A DNA stretch of 64,000 bases from Schistosoma haematobium (taxonomy: Eukaryota > Platyhelminthes > Trematoda > Strigeidida > Schistosomatidae): contig NC_067201.1 of the NCBI RefSeq assembly GCF_000699445.3, positions 24,133,033-24,197,032 of the forward strand, read 5' to 3'. The notes below the pieces were generated by a model. It made no database searches and had not been told where the DNA came from. It was given only the letters and a program-made list of their open reading frames with translations. The position numbers were made by a program, and so were the translations under genes. Shown here in pieces: positions 53,691-63,639 of this stretch (position 1 is its first letter; each line of letters starts with the position of its first letter).

Positions 53691-54354
53691 ATGGGAAAAT
53701 ACAAAAATCTTGCAGATGTTATTAACAGATAAAGAAATTTTTGTTACTATACAATACTCTTATAATCCGTTTTTTTATTGACTCCTGATAATCATTATTT
53801 TGTTTAATGGATATAAATCTTATTTGCAAAGGTTTTATACTTTCCCATTTGTTGATCTTAACATTTGACTCAATGATTAACTGTGAAGAATGTTGTCTCT
53901 TAATATGATAGGTAATGAGATTGTGTCTCGATGTGAATATCAACAGCGAGATGTAGATGAATTCAATAGATGAATTCCACACCTAGTGATTATTCATTTT
54001 CGATAACATTTTTTGACTTAACCGCAATATTGAAGGTGTCTGTTTAAGATGTAATTTGACCAGTAGTGACTAATCAATTGCAGTTCTCGAGATTAATAAC
54101 TGAAATATACGAATTCTTAAAAAAATATCATCGGAGGGTGGTGGCGGTGGCGGGGGGGGGTACTCAGTTCTACGCAAAGTATAACCTATCACGTCTGTAT
54201 ATCGGTTCTATTTGCCAGTATAATATTTGTTACATCTAAGGAGATGTTAAGAAATCTTTAACTTTAAGACTATTCATAGGGTGAATCATTATCTTCATTA
54301 TGTAATTATCAGATAATTGGCTCTTTATACTCTTTACTACTATTTAATTATCAG
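53691..54354. other. unassigned sequence with one G-rich run
   Basis: Contains a 28-base G-rich run at 54133-54160 (GGAGGGTGGTGGCGGTGGC then nine Gs), otherwise AT-rich. No gene supported. Confidence 0.45.
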
Positions 54355-54640
54355 AAGGGGTTTTTTGTACGGTGTACGGTGACGTAATTTCGTGGATTGG
54401 TTAGAGTTAGACATTAAAACGGTTAGATGTTGGCTCAGTGGTCTTGTGCGAGACTGATAGGTCGTGGGTCCGAATCTCTCAAGGCGGGATCGTGGATGCT
54501 CACTGCTAAGGAGTTCCATACTAGGATAAAACAACCATCTAATACTTCCAAGTCTTCAATAGTACTCTAATATTAATCAGTTCATGAATTCAACCATTAA
54601 AACTTACTATAATCTCTACACCTCCCCCGCTTTTCTGACT
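54355..54640 (+). repeat. family B fragment
   Basis: Body end, boxes (GGTCGTGGGTCCGAATCTC) and ribozyme with altered core (CTAAGGA...AAAA). Confidence 0.6.
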
Positions 54641-54689
54641 TGATGAAAGATAAAAATAAAGTTAATTTATTCAAATAAATTTCTATATA

Positions 54690-54840
54690 ATCATCGTATA
54701 AACGATACCGAGTTCGAATCCCATAGTGAATATCAGCTCTGCGATGTAGTTACCTCCAGTTGATGAGTCCAACATAGGATGAAACGCGCATCAAACTGTA
54801 CTCCATTACTAACCACTATCCATCTTTGCTTACATTGTAT
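54690..54840 (+). repeat. family A fragment
   Basis: B box (ACCGAGTTCGAATCCC) and hammerhead order TTGATGA, GTCCAACATAGGAT, GAAA, CGCGCATC. Confidence 0.6.
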
Positions 54841-55279
54841 AAACAGTTAAAATTCATTGAATGAATAGATAAGTAAATATTGGATAGTGATTCATAGTTA
54901 CTACCATGTTGTCATGTAAAAACCTTGAAAATGTATCAATATGTAGATTTATATACATACAATAAGACAAAATATTGTACATACTGTATTTATCAATATG
55001 TTAAATGTTATAACGTTACAAGTCTGTTCTATGAGTTGAATTCTAGGCGACCTGTTTGAATATCTGGGCTACTTGTTTCTATCATCTGGGTATTTCAACA
55101 AGTTATCTGTTTTCATACATCATTATACCCATTAGTCTCATAACCTATTCAGAAGCGTTTATAAAACGTTTACGACATCTCGCTGTGTAAGTTACAGAAG
55201 GACCCAATCAAAGATATCATGGTTACTGGCAAATATACATTGAAAAGAATAATTGTAGTCATATGTGTTATGAGCTACT

Positions 55280-55395
55280 TAAATCCACAATAAGTAGTAT
55301 ATAGTGATAGTCAGGAATAGAATGTAATTTAAAAGAAGATCAAGAAGGAAAGAACACAAACAGAAAGTAATTGATATGAAAATGCAGGGATAATG
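55280..55395 (-). repeat. family F, minus orientation
   Basis: Complement of the GATGTTATATACTACTTA block, directly next to a CR1-like element. Confidence 0.5.
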
Positions 55396-56130
55396 AAATC
55401 TGAGTCATTCAGTCAGTAACAACGTAGAACTTCGTACTTACGTACATCAGTTCGAGTTGCCACACCACCTTAGCACAGAGATTCAGTTATCGATTCAAAT
55501 CCCGTGGTGGTAGAGGTAGCAAGAGTATAAGCAGTAACAGGGAAGATTAGGGTTTGGAGATGTTATTTAAAGAGTATAATACAGTGAAATAAATTTGGAA
55601 AGATGAAAAAAAGGACATGAAGAATTCAGAAGATTAGAATTTGAGAGAACACAAAGAGTGGATGCACCTACGCCATTGCAAACGATTTTGAGCCATGTCA
55701 TTCAGGGTCTCTAACCATCGGTTGATATCATCTCGTGGTCCCCAACCAGGTAGTCTACACCTACCAACATGACTCAGTCCACTTGTCAGTGACTTCATGG
55801 ACTTGTGCCATGTTTTGGTCTGGCCGCCTCTAGCTTTCTTCCAACCTACTCCTATACCACTGAACATTGCACGTCGAGGCAGTCGGTGGTTGAGCATACG
55901 TAACACATGTCCCAGCCATCTCAACTGATGAAGTTTCACTACTTCATCAATTGATTTTCCATCCTTACCTAGTACCCGCTTTTAACAACTGTGTTACTTA
56001 CTCGATGGTCCCATGATATACGAGCAATGTTTCGAAGACACCTATGATCGAATACTAGTAACCTACGAATATCCTCTACTCTTACCAGCCATGTTTCACT
56101 GCCATAAAGTAGGATGGTGGATTGATATTT
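55396..56130 (-). pseudogene. CR1-like RT C-terminal fragment with 3' end
   Basis: On -, [20 protein letters not shown], then GVGWKKARGGQTKTWHKSMK, LSHVGRCRLPGWGPRDDINR and [20 protein letters not shown] in one open frame (55634-55939), preceded by an [21 protein letters not shown] block in another frame. The best-preserved C-terminus of this family here. Ends in CTGACTGAATGACTC on -. Confidence 0.8.
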
Positions 56131-56139
56131 TGCAAATTA

Positions 56140-56310
56140 ACTATATACTGTAGATTCACTTGGTATTGTTGTTTACTTGTATCTTCCCATTGTTGTTTTA
56201 GAACTGGAACGAATCACTCTGTAAATAGTATATGTGCATCCTGTGCGGATTGCCTCGATATTGTCTTCATTCACAAGCATTATAAATAAAGATCGATGGT
56301 GAAAGAGTCA
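56140..56310 (-). repeat. family A fragment
   Basis: Minus body of an Smα-like unit (TTACTTGTATCTTCCCATTG, GCGGATTGCCTCGATATTG) without ribozyme. Confidence 0.55.
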
Positions 56311-56399
56311 ATAGAGATGAGGAACTTAGTGCTTTAGAGAAAATTTAGGGTTGCTGATATGGTAAAATGAGAAGAACAAATCGAATAAATCTATTTGAT

Positions 56400-56775
56400 A
56401 GACACATTTCTAGTTTTAGTAGTTGAGATCATGAGTCAATTGATGTCGGACCACCATTTCAACTCCTCAGGAGTGCTCATACACGATCGCAACCGAAGAT
56501 ATTCGAACCCAGGACTTATTGGCCTTGTGCCCAAGAACGCTTAACCACAAGACCACTAAGCCAACATCCAACCGTGTTAATGTCTTACTTCAACTAATCT
56601 GCGAAATTGAACTACCTTCCACCATTGTCCACAGTGAGTTACTATCTCACAACAATTCTGGTTGAACTCCACTGGTCACTGTTTCTCACTAGAACTCCAG
56701 GAAATACCTCTTGAAGCCAGTCAGTCAGTCACTAGTGTGCATATGATGATTATAATCAGAGAGGTTTTTTGTGCA
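56400..56775 (-). mobile_element. family B, near full unit with ribozyme deletion
   Basis: Tail, a ribozyme region missing its central part, boxes and body through CACTAGTGTGCATATGATG. Confidence 0.6.
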
Positions 56776-57084
56776 TACACACTTCTGTTTATTCTATATG
56801 CATAGTGAAGGTCTCAATCATTAAGGAGAATATAAAACCGCATTACCGTTGATTAGTTTCTATTTATCTTAAAGTTGACTATGAATGATAAGCCAATCCT
56901 TATAGTTTGAACACTGTTAATGGTGTTCAGCGATTGACCTTCTTGTCAATTCACTGTTACATATTTTCAACCAAGCAGGATATTTTTCTAAAACCATCCT
57001 GGATATAGAAAGATTTGAATGAGTGTGTGTCAATTCTCTGTTTTTGTGTTCTTTCCATTGTGTTAAAACCTCTGCCAAATATGT

Positions 57085-57790
57085 TGGACAAATCAGAATT
57101 GTATATATAGCCCTTCTATCCCACACAAACGAAGAAATACAGGTCAAAATAACTACTGTAGCGGAAGCCTCTGCATCAGCAGGCCTCAACACGTACAAAC
57201 GAAATGGCAAGATCATCAAATACCACACAGAGAATACCAACTCAATCCCACTTGATGGGGACATAGAGGCAAGGATCGACAAAATAAGGGCCTCATTCCT
57301 ACAATTGAAGAACATAAGGAGCTCAAAACAACTGTCTGCCAACCAATATCGAAGTCACAATTTTCAATACGAACGTCAACACAGTTCTATTCTACGGAGT
57401 TGAAACTTCGAGAGCTACCACAACCATAATAAAAGAAGTACACGTCTTTATAAACAAGTGAGTACACAGGATACTGAATTTCTGTTGACCGGATTATTTT
57501 AGCAACAGCCTACTGTAGAAGGGAACAAACCAACTTCCTGCCGAAAAGGAAATTAGGAAAAAACGATGCGAAAATCATCAAACTGCATCAAAAGACAAGC
57601 GCTAACTCAGAATCCTGAAAGGAAACGGAAAAGAAGAAGACCAAAGAACACATTGCGTTTAGAATTGGACGAAGACATCATGAAAATGAATTACAACTCG
57701 AAAGGGTTGTCCAGAAAATATTTGGATGGAAAATGGTGGTGGATGGCCTATGCTCTTACACAAAGGGTGACAAGCGTACCATGATAGCAA
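57085..57790 (+). pseudogene. RTE/SR2-like RT C-terminal fragment, diverged subfamily
   Basis: Blocks ITTVAEASASAGLNTYKRNG, NSIPLDGDIEARIDKIRASF, LQLKNIRSSKQLSANQYRSH and [20 protein letters not shown]. Same domain as the other RTE pieces, but with a different tail and sequence, so an older subfamily. Confidence 0.75.
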
Positions 57791-57794
57791 CTAT

Positions 57795-57965
57795 AATCCT
57801 CCATCAATTGCCTCCAACTTCATTATTCCTTCATTATCATAACAATTACTCATTGTTCCTGTTCTCTTCGATTCGATTTTCCCAACCTCCTACTTTTAGT
57901 CATTCCAATTCTGATTGATGTTATATACTACTTATGTCAACATAAGTAACATACACCACACAAGT
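57795..57965 (+). repeat. family F dispersed repeat
   Basis: AACAATTACTCATTGTTCC, then TTATATACTACTTATGTCAA and ACATACACCACAC. Confidence 0.6.
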
Positions 57966-58034
57966 TCGTTGAGAATTCAATCGAAAAAGAACTAATTGAA
58001 AATCAGATCAATATTAGAGTTCCTTGGATTAGCA

Positions 58035-58260
58035 GAGATGGAGTTTGGTTAAAAGTGAAATCGAGGACGCACGTTTCATCCTACTCGTGACTTGTCAGTC
58101 GAATGTATATGCATCTGAGTTGATGTTCACTTTGGGACTCGAACCCTGTACCATTCACTTCAAACGCCATCGCGTTTTTCACTTCACAATACGTACAGTA
58201 TGGACATATACTAATAAGATATAGAAAGGGGAAAATTCAAGTAAACAATACCAAGGTTTA
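58035..58260 (-). repeat. family A fragment
   Basis: Minus Smα-like ribozyme (GTGCGTCCTCGAT on -), B box and part of the A box. Confidence 0.55.
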
Positions 58261-58264
58261 GTTT

Positions 58265-59035
58265 CAATGAACTACTTTTGAAATGTACAATCAATGCTCC
58301 TTTAGTCTTTGATAATACACATGATAGACAAAATGATAGAATAGCAATAGGTTCACTTCTATATTCTATGTTTGCTGATTTTGTTTTCTTCCGAAACTAG
58401 AAAACGGTCATCTCAAGGAGGTCATTGATAATTTACTTACTTACTTACTTACGCCTGTTACTCCCAATGGAGCATAGGCCGCCGACCAGCATTCTCCAAC
58501 CCACTCTGTCCTGGTCATTGATAAGCTAGGATTTTATTACTGTTATATTGATGATACTTTCATTATTATTAACAAAGAACTGGAGTTTATTCATAATATG
58601 CTAATCTAAATGGGTTACCCACAAGGTTTTCCGAACTAAAGCGTTTATATAATGAACAGAAATGTGATGAAGTCGATGGTTATTCAGAAAACTCTAGTGA
58701 TCTACTATGTGATTGATTCAACCAATCAAGAAGAAGTTTAATACCTTTGACCTCTATCTGCTACTATTTAGCTGAATTATGATGATCCTTAAACAAAAGG
58801 ATGAGTTAACTGATTTCTTAACAGCCTTATGAATCTAGAATTTCAGTTGATCTTGTGGAGAAAGCTATTTTGGTATAACAACCAGATAAATTAGCCGACG
58901 AGTTAGTGTACATCTCCATTCGTGATTGGAAAAGAGAATGACAAAACAATACGCAGCTCCATTCCATTACACTTAGTCCATAGAGGTTATATGGTAGACA
59001 GAAACAAATGATTCTAAGTAATTTAACTTGTGTGA
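58265..59035 (+). pseudogene. Penelope-like element reverse transcriptase fragment, interrupted by an RTE tail
   Basis: Reads LLLKCTINAPLVFDN, RQNDRIAIGSLLYSMFADF, then after the interruption ENGHLKEVIDKLGFYYCYID and DDTFIIINKEL. The LLxxCTxNxxFxF...RQxDGxAMGS...(Y)V/IDDT order is that of Penelope-like RTs; the catalytic YIDD is kept. An 81 bp RTE 3' end (58432-58512) is inserted inside. Downstream to 59035 the frame decays with many stops, and the endonuclease region cannot be recognised. Confidence 0.7.
58420..58524 (-). mobile_element. 81 bp RTE/SR2-like 3' end with 12 bp target duplication
   Basis: Insert 58432-58512 on -, flanked by GGTCATTGATAA at 58420-58431 and 58513-58524. Removing the insert and one duplicate restores the Penelope-like reading. 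A very short, heavily 5'-truncated retrotransposition event. Confidence 0.85.
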
Positions 59036-59049
59036 AGGATAAGCATTGT

Positions 59050-59205
59050 GATTTACACTTGATATCAGCTAAAATGTCAAAATGCTATTTAGCCAAATGG
59101 ATCAATGAATTTCGCACCGAAATCCAAGACCTGTTATCGTAAATCTGATCGGTTCGTCCGTAAATTATAGTCAATCAAATCGTATTATATCGGCGACCTT
59201 AAGGG
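59050..59205 (+). repeat. family G dispersed repeat
   Basis: ATGAATTTCGCACCGAAATC and AATCTGATCGGTTCGTCCG. Confidence 0.6.
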
Positions 59206-59429
59206 ATTACGAGGGTGCCCTATAGATAGCCAATCAGAATGCATCTCCTATGTGAGAGCTCTAAAGTTTGGTAAAAATGATAACATTGCGGAAAATTTTA
59301 AGGTTTACTATCATTATTGGACTTGCCGTACCTCAGGGAGTTGTACTCATGATTGTGATGCGCATTCTCACGAACAACAGTTAAATAACCCTCAGTAAAT
59401 TTACAATAGATGAAAGCCGGACAATGAGT

Positions 59430-59870
59430 GCTCAGAAGGGTTTTTTGTGAACATTATAGTAATTTTAATAATTGAGATCATAAGTCAATTGAAGCTAGAC
59501 AGTCGTTTCAATCTATTGTAGGACTCCTCAGCAGTGCGTATCCACGATCTCGCATCGCAAGATCCAAACCCAGAACCTATCAGTCTCGCCCACGAACATT
59601 TAAATTCTAGACCACTGAGTTGACATACAGTGTGTTAATTTCCAACTTCAATTAATCTACGAAATTGAGTGACACATCGATCATTGTCTTCAGTGAGTTG
59701 CCATCTCACAATAGACTCGGATGAACGCCACTGGACACTGTTTCTCACTAGAACTCCAGGATATATCTCTTGAATATGATCACTAGTGGACATACGAAGT
59801 TCATCATCAGAAAGTGTTTTGTGGATATTATAGTACTTTTAATAGTTGAGATCATGATTCAATCCTTTTT
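59430..59870 (-). mobile_element. family B, one unit with terminal direct repeats
   Basis: The tail segment (AGAAGGGTTTTTTGTG... / AGAAAGTGTTTTGTGG...) occurs at about 59435 and 59810, 376 nt apart (the first copy lacks about 30 nt), so a unit plus about 65 bp of the next. The - ribozyme keeps CTGAGGA and GAAA. Confidence 0.72.
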
Positions 59871-60079
59871 TCACTTATTTTTCTTCACTACTTCATCTCA
59901 AACTGACGCTTTACTTTCTGATTATTGAATAATCCTTATTACGTAATCCTCCAGGCCTTTTACCCTTACTATTCTTCTTATAACTAGTATACCTATCATT
60001 ACACTATCAATTCGTACCTATCACTTATTATTTATATTCATGTTATCTATTCCACTGTTATCACTGACTTATAAACTAC

Positions 60080-60335
60080 CTTGATTGATTGATTGATTGT
60101 GCCTATTACTCTAAAGAGTAAAGCCTGATGAGAATCATTATCATACATAAACCTATTAATTTCCTTCCTCATTACTCGTGCAAGAACATTGGAGGTAAAG
60201 TGTCTTTTCATAATTCTCTTCTTTACCTTTCTGTGTACAAGATTTCTGGAAGGGGAGTGGGTAAAGTTAATACAGTAAGTCACTCAGATACCGATCAAAG
60301 GGTTGACATATCCAGTCGAACATGATATGGTTTCA
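60080..60335 (-). mobile_element. unidentified element with (AATC)n tail
   Basis: On -, an open stretch (60047-60283) ends at ...GCACAATCAATCAATCAATC, a 3' tail reminiscent of non-LTR elements. The protein (VKKRIMKRHFTSNVLARVMR) was not recognised. Confidence 0.3.
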
Positions 60336-60591
60336 TCATCTATGGAATGAGACACACCTTACAGGTGGGAAAATGTCGCTTAAACATCTAAGGGATAAAT
60401 AAATGAAATATGAGTGTATAGATTTTTATCAATTCAGGTGGCCAATAGAACTTTTCCTTCTCATTCTCAGTCTTCCTACTCAATTAACCGATTGGGCTTC
60501 CTTTTTAGAAGCATATTTATCAATATCAGAATTGGATACTGTAAAACACATCATAAGTAAACGGTTAAGAAGTCAAATCGTTTACAAACTG

Positions 60592-60805
60592 AGAGAATGG
60601 TGAAGAAGATTTATAGTTCAGGTGGATGATTTTTATGGAGTTTTGTTCTCTAAACTGGATGGTTTTGTTATGGAGCTTTCATCGTTCGAACACTTCACTT
60701 CTACATGAAGTTTGCGCGGATGATGCTGTTCAAAAGAACAATGAAAGCTCTACGACCAAACCATCCAGCTTAGAGAACAAAACTCCATCAAAAATTAAGA
60801 GAATG
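60592..60805. mobile_element. foldback MITE, about 198 bp, 8 bp or longer target duplication
   Basis: Element about 60600-60797 flanked by AGAGAATG on both sides (12 of 14 matching when extended). GTGAAGAAGATTTATAGTTC left end; arms TGGAGTTTTGTTCTCTAAAC and mirror. Confidence 0.75.
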
Positions 60806-60999
60806 TTTGTACACATATACTTTGGAAAATATACATGCAGAAAACGTTTTCTTTTGTGGTATAAGTATAAGAAGTGATGACTAGGTTAGACAATTGAATG
60901 TATAATGAAAAACTGTATTTACAAATAATATAAGATGATATTCGTATTCTACTGTAAATATATATATGAATTAAGAAATGTAGACTAGTATGTTTTGAG

Positions 61000-61420
61000 T
61001 CAATTAAAGCTAGACCACCATGGAAGACCTGGAAGAACTGGACAGTTGTTTCGTCCTAGTATATGACTCCTCAGCAGTGCGCATCCATGATCCCTCACGC
61101 GTCCACGCCGTGGCATATGGAGTTCAATCGTGTATGTTTTAGAGGCAGTTACTCACTGAAGACAATAATGTACGGTCGCTCAATTTCGTGGATTGGTTAA
61201 AGTTAAACATTAACGCCATTGGATGCTGGATCAGCGATCTAGAAGTTAAGCATTTACCCACGAGACCGAAGGTCCTGGAGTGGATTCCCGCGTGCGGGAT
61301 AGTGGATGCAAACTATTGAGGAGTCCCACACTAGGAAACAATGGATGTCCAGTGCTCCCAGGTTTTTCGTGATGGTCTAGATTCAATTCAGTCACGGATT
61401 CAACTATAGAATAGACTTAC
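61000..61420. repeat. family B head-to-head pair
   Basis: Minus tail and ribozyme 61000-61095, then + body, A box (GCGATCTAGAAGTTAAGC), B box and degenerate ribozyme to 61420. Confidence 0.6.
61035..61080 (-). ncRNA. hammerhead ribozyme motif, family B
   Basis: On -: GCACTG, CTGAGGA, GTC-ATATACTA-GGAC, GAAA, CAACT, GTC, CAGTTC. Core intact; stem I has five of six pairs. Confidence 0.65.
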
Positions 61421-61734
61421 TTGATATTTGTGGAATAATGTTACAAACAGGTGTAAGGGATGTTTTCCAGAAGATCTAGGCTGAAATCAAACAGTTTATA
61501 AGATGTAAACTTGTTGAATACATTAAAAATCTTTTTAGAATACCTTAGAATATTTAATTCACCAGTCAGTTAAATAGATGAGCTGTTTACATGGTCTAGA
61601 ATAGTTTTATTAAATATATGAAGAGGATAAAAGTGTATCATGTTCATATCATGTTACCAATAATAGTACTCCACATGGTTGGATATAATCTACTAGGAAA
61701 TTAATAAACTATAAGAACAGATGTAAAAGATCTA

Positions 61735-62030
61735 TAGTGACTAGCACTGGAATCCACTTTGACGCTCATTTTGTCCTACTCGGGACTCATCAACTGGATA
61801 TTCACTCTGGGACTCAAACACCAGTACCATTCAGTTCATATGCCATCGAGTTATTCACTTAGCTAGTGAGTCCTGATAACCATATGCTTGTGAAATGGGG
61901 TGAAGTTTTTAGTTCACTTGATGTTGTTTACTAGTATCCTTCCTTTGTTATTTAGGAGTGGAATTGATCAGTCTCTTATTGACATATGTACATCCTATGC
62001 AAACTGATGTTGTTTACTTGTCTCTTCCCA
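61735..62030 (-). repeat. family A fragment
   Basis: Minus Smα-like unit with shortened ribozyme region, tRNA-like boxes and body (TTAGGAGTGGAATTGATCAG). Confidence 0.6.
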
Positions 62031-62089
62031 TTGCAGGATTGATGAATCAAGTCATATTTAATCGAAATAAAATGACAACGCTGTGAGAA

Positions 62090-62600
62090 TTATGAAATAT
62101 ATGAACTATCTTTCAGTGACGCCTTAGTGATCATGTGAATGTCCACCTATCCACTTGGGCTAAATGAAGATTATAAAGTAGTTTCAAGAATAAGAATCAT
62201 GATTTATAGTTAATGATTAGGGTTAGGAATTATATCACGTACTGACATCAGCTAAAATCCCAAAAACGCTATTTAGATAAATGGTTAAATAAATTTCGCG
62301 CCAAAATCCAAGATCGATTATTTTAAATCTCATCGCGCAATTTCGTGGATTGGTTGATGATAGACACTATCACCATTGGATGTTGGGTCAGTGGTCCAGT
62401 AGGTTAAGCGTTCGAGAGCGAGACTGAGGGTCCTGGGTTCGAATCCCGCGGGCCGGATCGTGGATGTGCACTCCTGAGGAGTCCCACAATAGGAAGAAAC
62501 GACCGTCCAGTGCTTCCAGGTTTCCAAAGGTGGTCTAACATCAATCGATTCATGATCCCAATCATAAATCTGATTGGTTCGTGCATAAATTATAGTCTCC
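62090..62600 (+). repeat. family G repeat split by a family B insertion
   Basis: Family G reads to AAATCT at 62325-62330, is interrupted by family B, and resumes with AAATCTGATTGGTTCGTG at 62566. The insert 62331-62565 is a + family B piece (A box, B box GGTCCTGGGTTCGAATCCC, ribozyme CTGAGGA...GAAA...GTC...CAGTGC). Confidence 0.7.
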
Positions 62601-62879
62601 TTGGAAATGATTAAGAATTATCTTCTCTTTTTCTTTCAATGTATCAGTTTAAAGGGATATACATACATTGATGTACATTCTTATAATATCGGTTACATTA
62701 TCCATTTCTAGAGATTAGGTATTATAATGAATAGTATAAATTATTCAGCATATAACATTGTTGTACATTAATGTACCTCAATTGTACTTGTATCAGATGA
62801 TAATGTCATGGAATTAAGTATCATCATTTGAAGGGATTATAAATGAAATTTAGTTGATTAATTGAGTTTAAACAATTTT

Positions 62880-63265
62880 CCCATAAATCCTCATTCTGAT
62901 GATTATCATATACTCACGAGTGACTAGTTTCAAGATGAATTTCCTGGAGTTCTAGTGAGAAGCAGTGATCATTGACGTTCAATCCGTGTTGAATATGAAA
63001 CAGTTATCCACCTCAGACAATAAATAAAATGTTGCGCCAAATCATGAATCAATTAAAGTTAGATAATAACACTGTCGGATACCAATTCAGTAGTGTAGAG
63101 TTTAAGTGTTTATGCGCGAGATTGAAGGCTGTGGGTTTGAATCCTGTGTGAGGACTCGTAGATGTACACTACTGAGGAGTCAGTTTCTAGGAAACAGCAG
63201 TGATTTAGTATTCCCAGATTTTAAATATTGATCTACCTTAGATCGATTCATGAATTCAACGATTA
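62880..63265 (+). repeat. family B, diverged subtype B3
   Basis: Second copy of the 52480-52865 subtype. Confidence 0.55.
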
Positions 63266-63350
63266 AAATTACTGCCATCTTCACATGATGAATATGTTAG
63301 TAGCTGTTAATGTTATTCAATGACAAAATTTAATCTTTCATCAGTCATTT

Positions 63351-63551
63351 ATTAGTAGTATGTTGAGATGATGAATGATTTTGATGAAGTTTTGTTCTCT
63401 GAGCTTAGATGATCTTGTTGTGGAACATTCATTGTTCTTCTGAATGATATCATCACTATAAAATAAAGTTTGTCATTTAGTAGAACAATGAAAGTTCCAC
63501 AACCAAATCATCTAAGCTCAGAGAACAAAACTTCATCAAAATTAGTAGTAT
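63351..63551. mobile_element. foldback MITE, 179 bp, perfect 11 bp target duplication
   Basis: Element 63362-63540 flanked by ATTAGTAGTAT at 63351-63361 and 63541-63551. Arms of about 65 bp (GATGAAGTTTTGTTCTCTGA and mirror) around a short centre (ATAAAATAAAG). The youngest-looking copy. Confidence 0.85.
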
Positions 63552-63639
63552 CTACTTTAATGTATTAAATTTTCAGAAATTAAACTATGAAAATTTGTTT
63601 ATAATTACGTAATCCTTATTTGAATGATTACAATGTTGA

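Noticed and set aside
57023..57403. 126-codon open frame as a host gene
   Set aside because: Residues match the RTE RT C-terminal domain (LQLKNIRSSKQLSANQ); a retrotransposon remnant.
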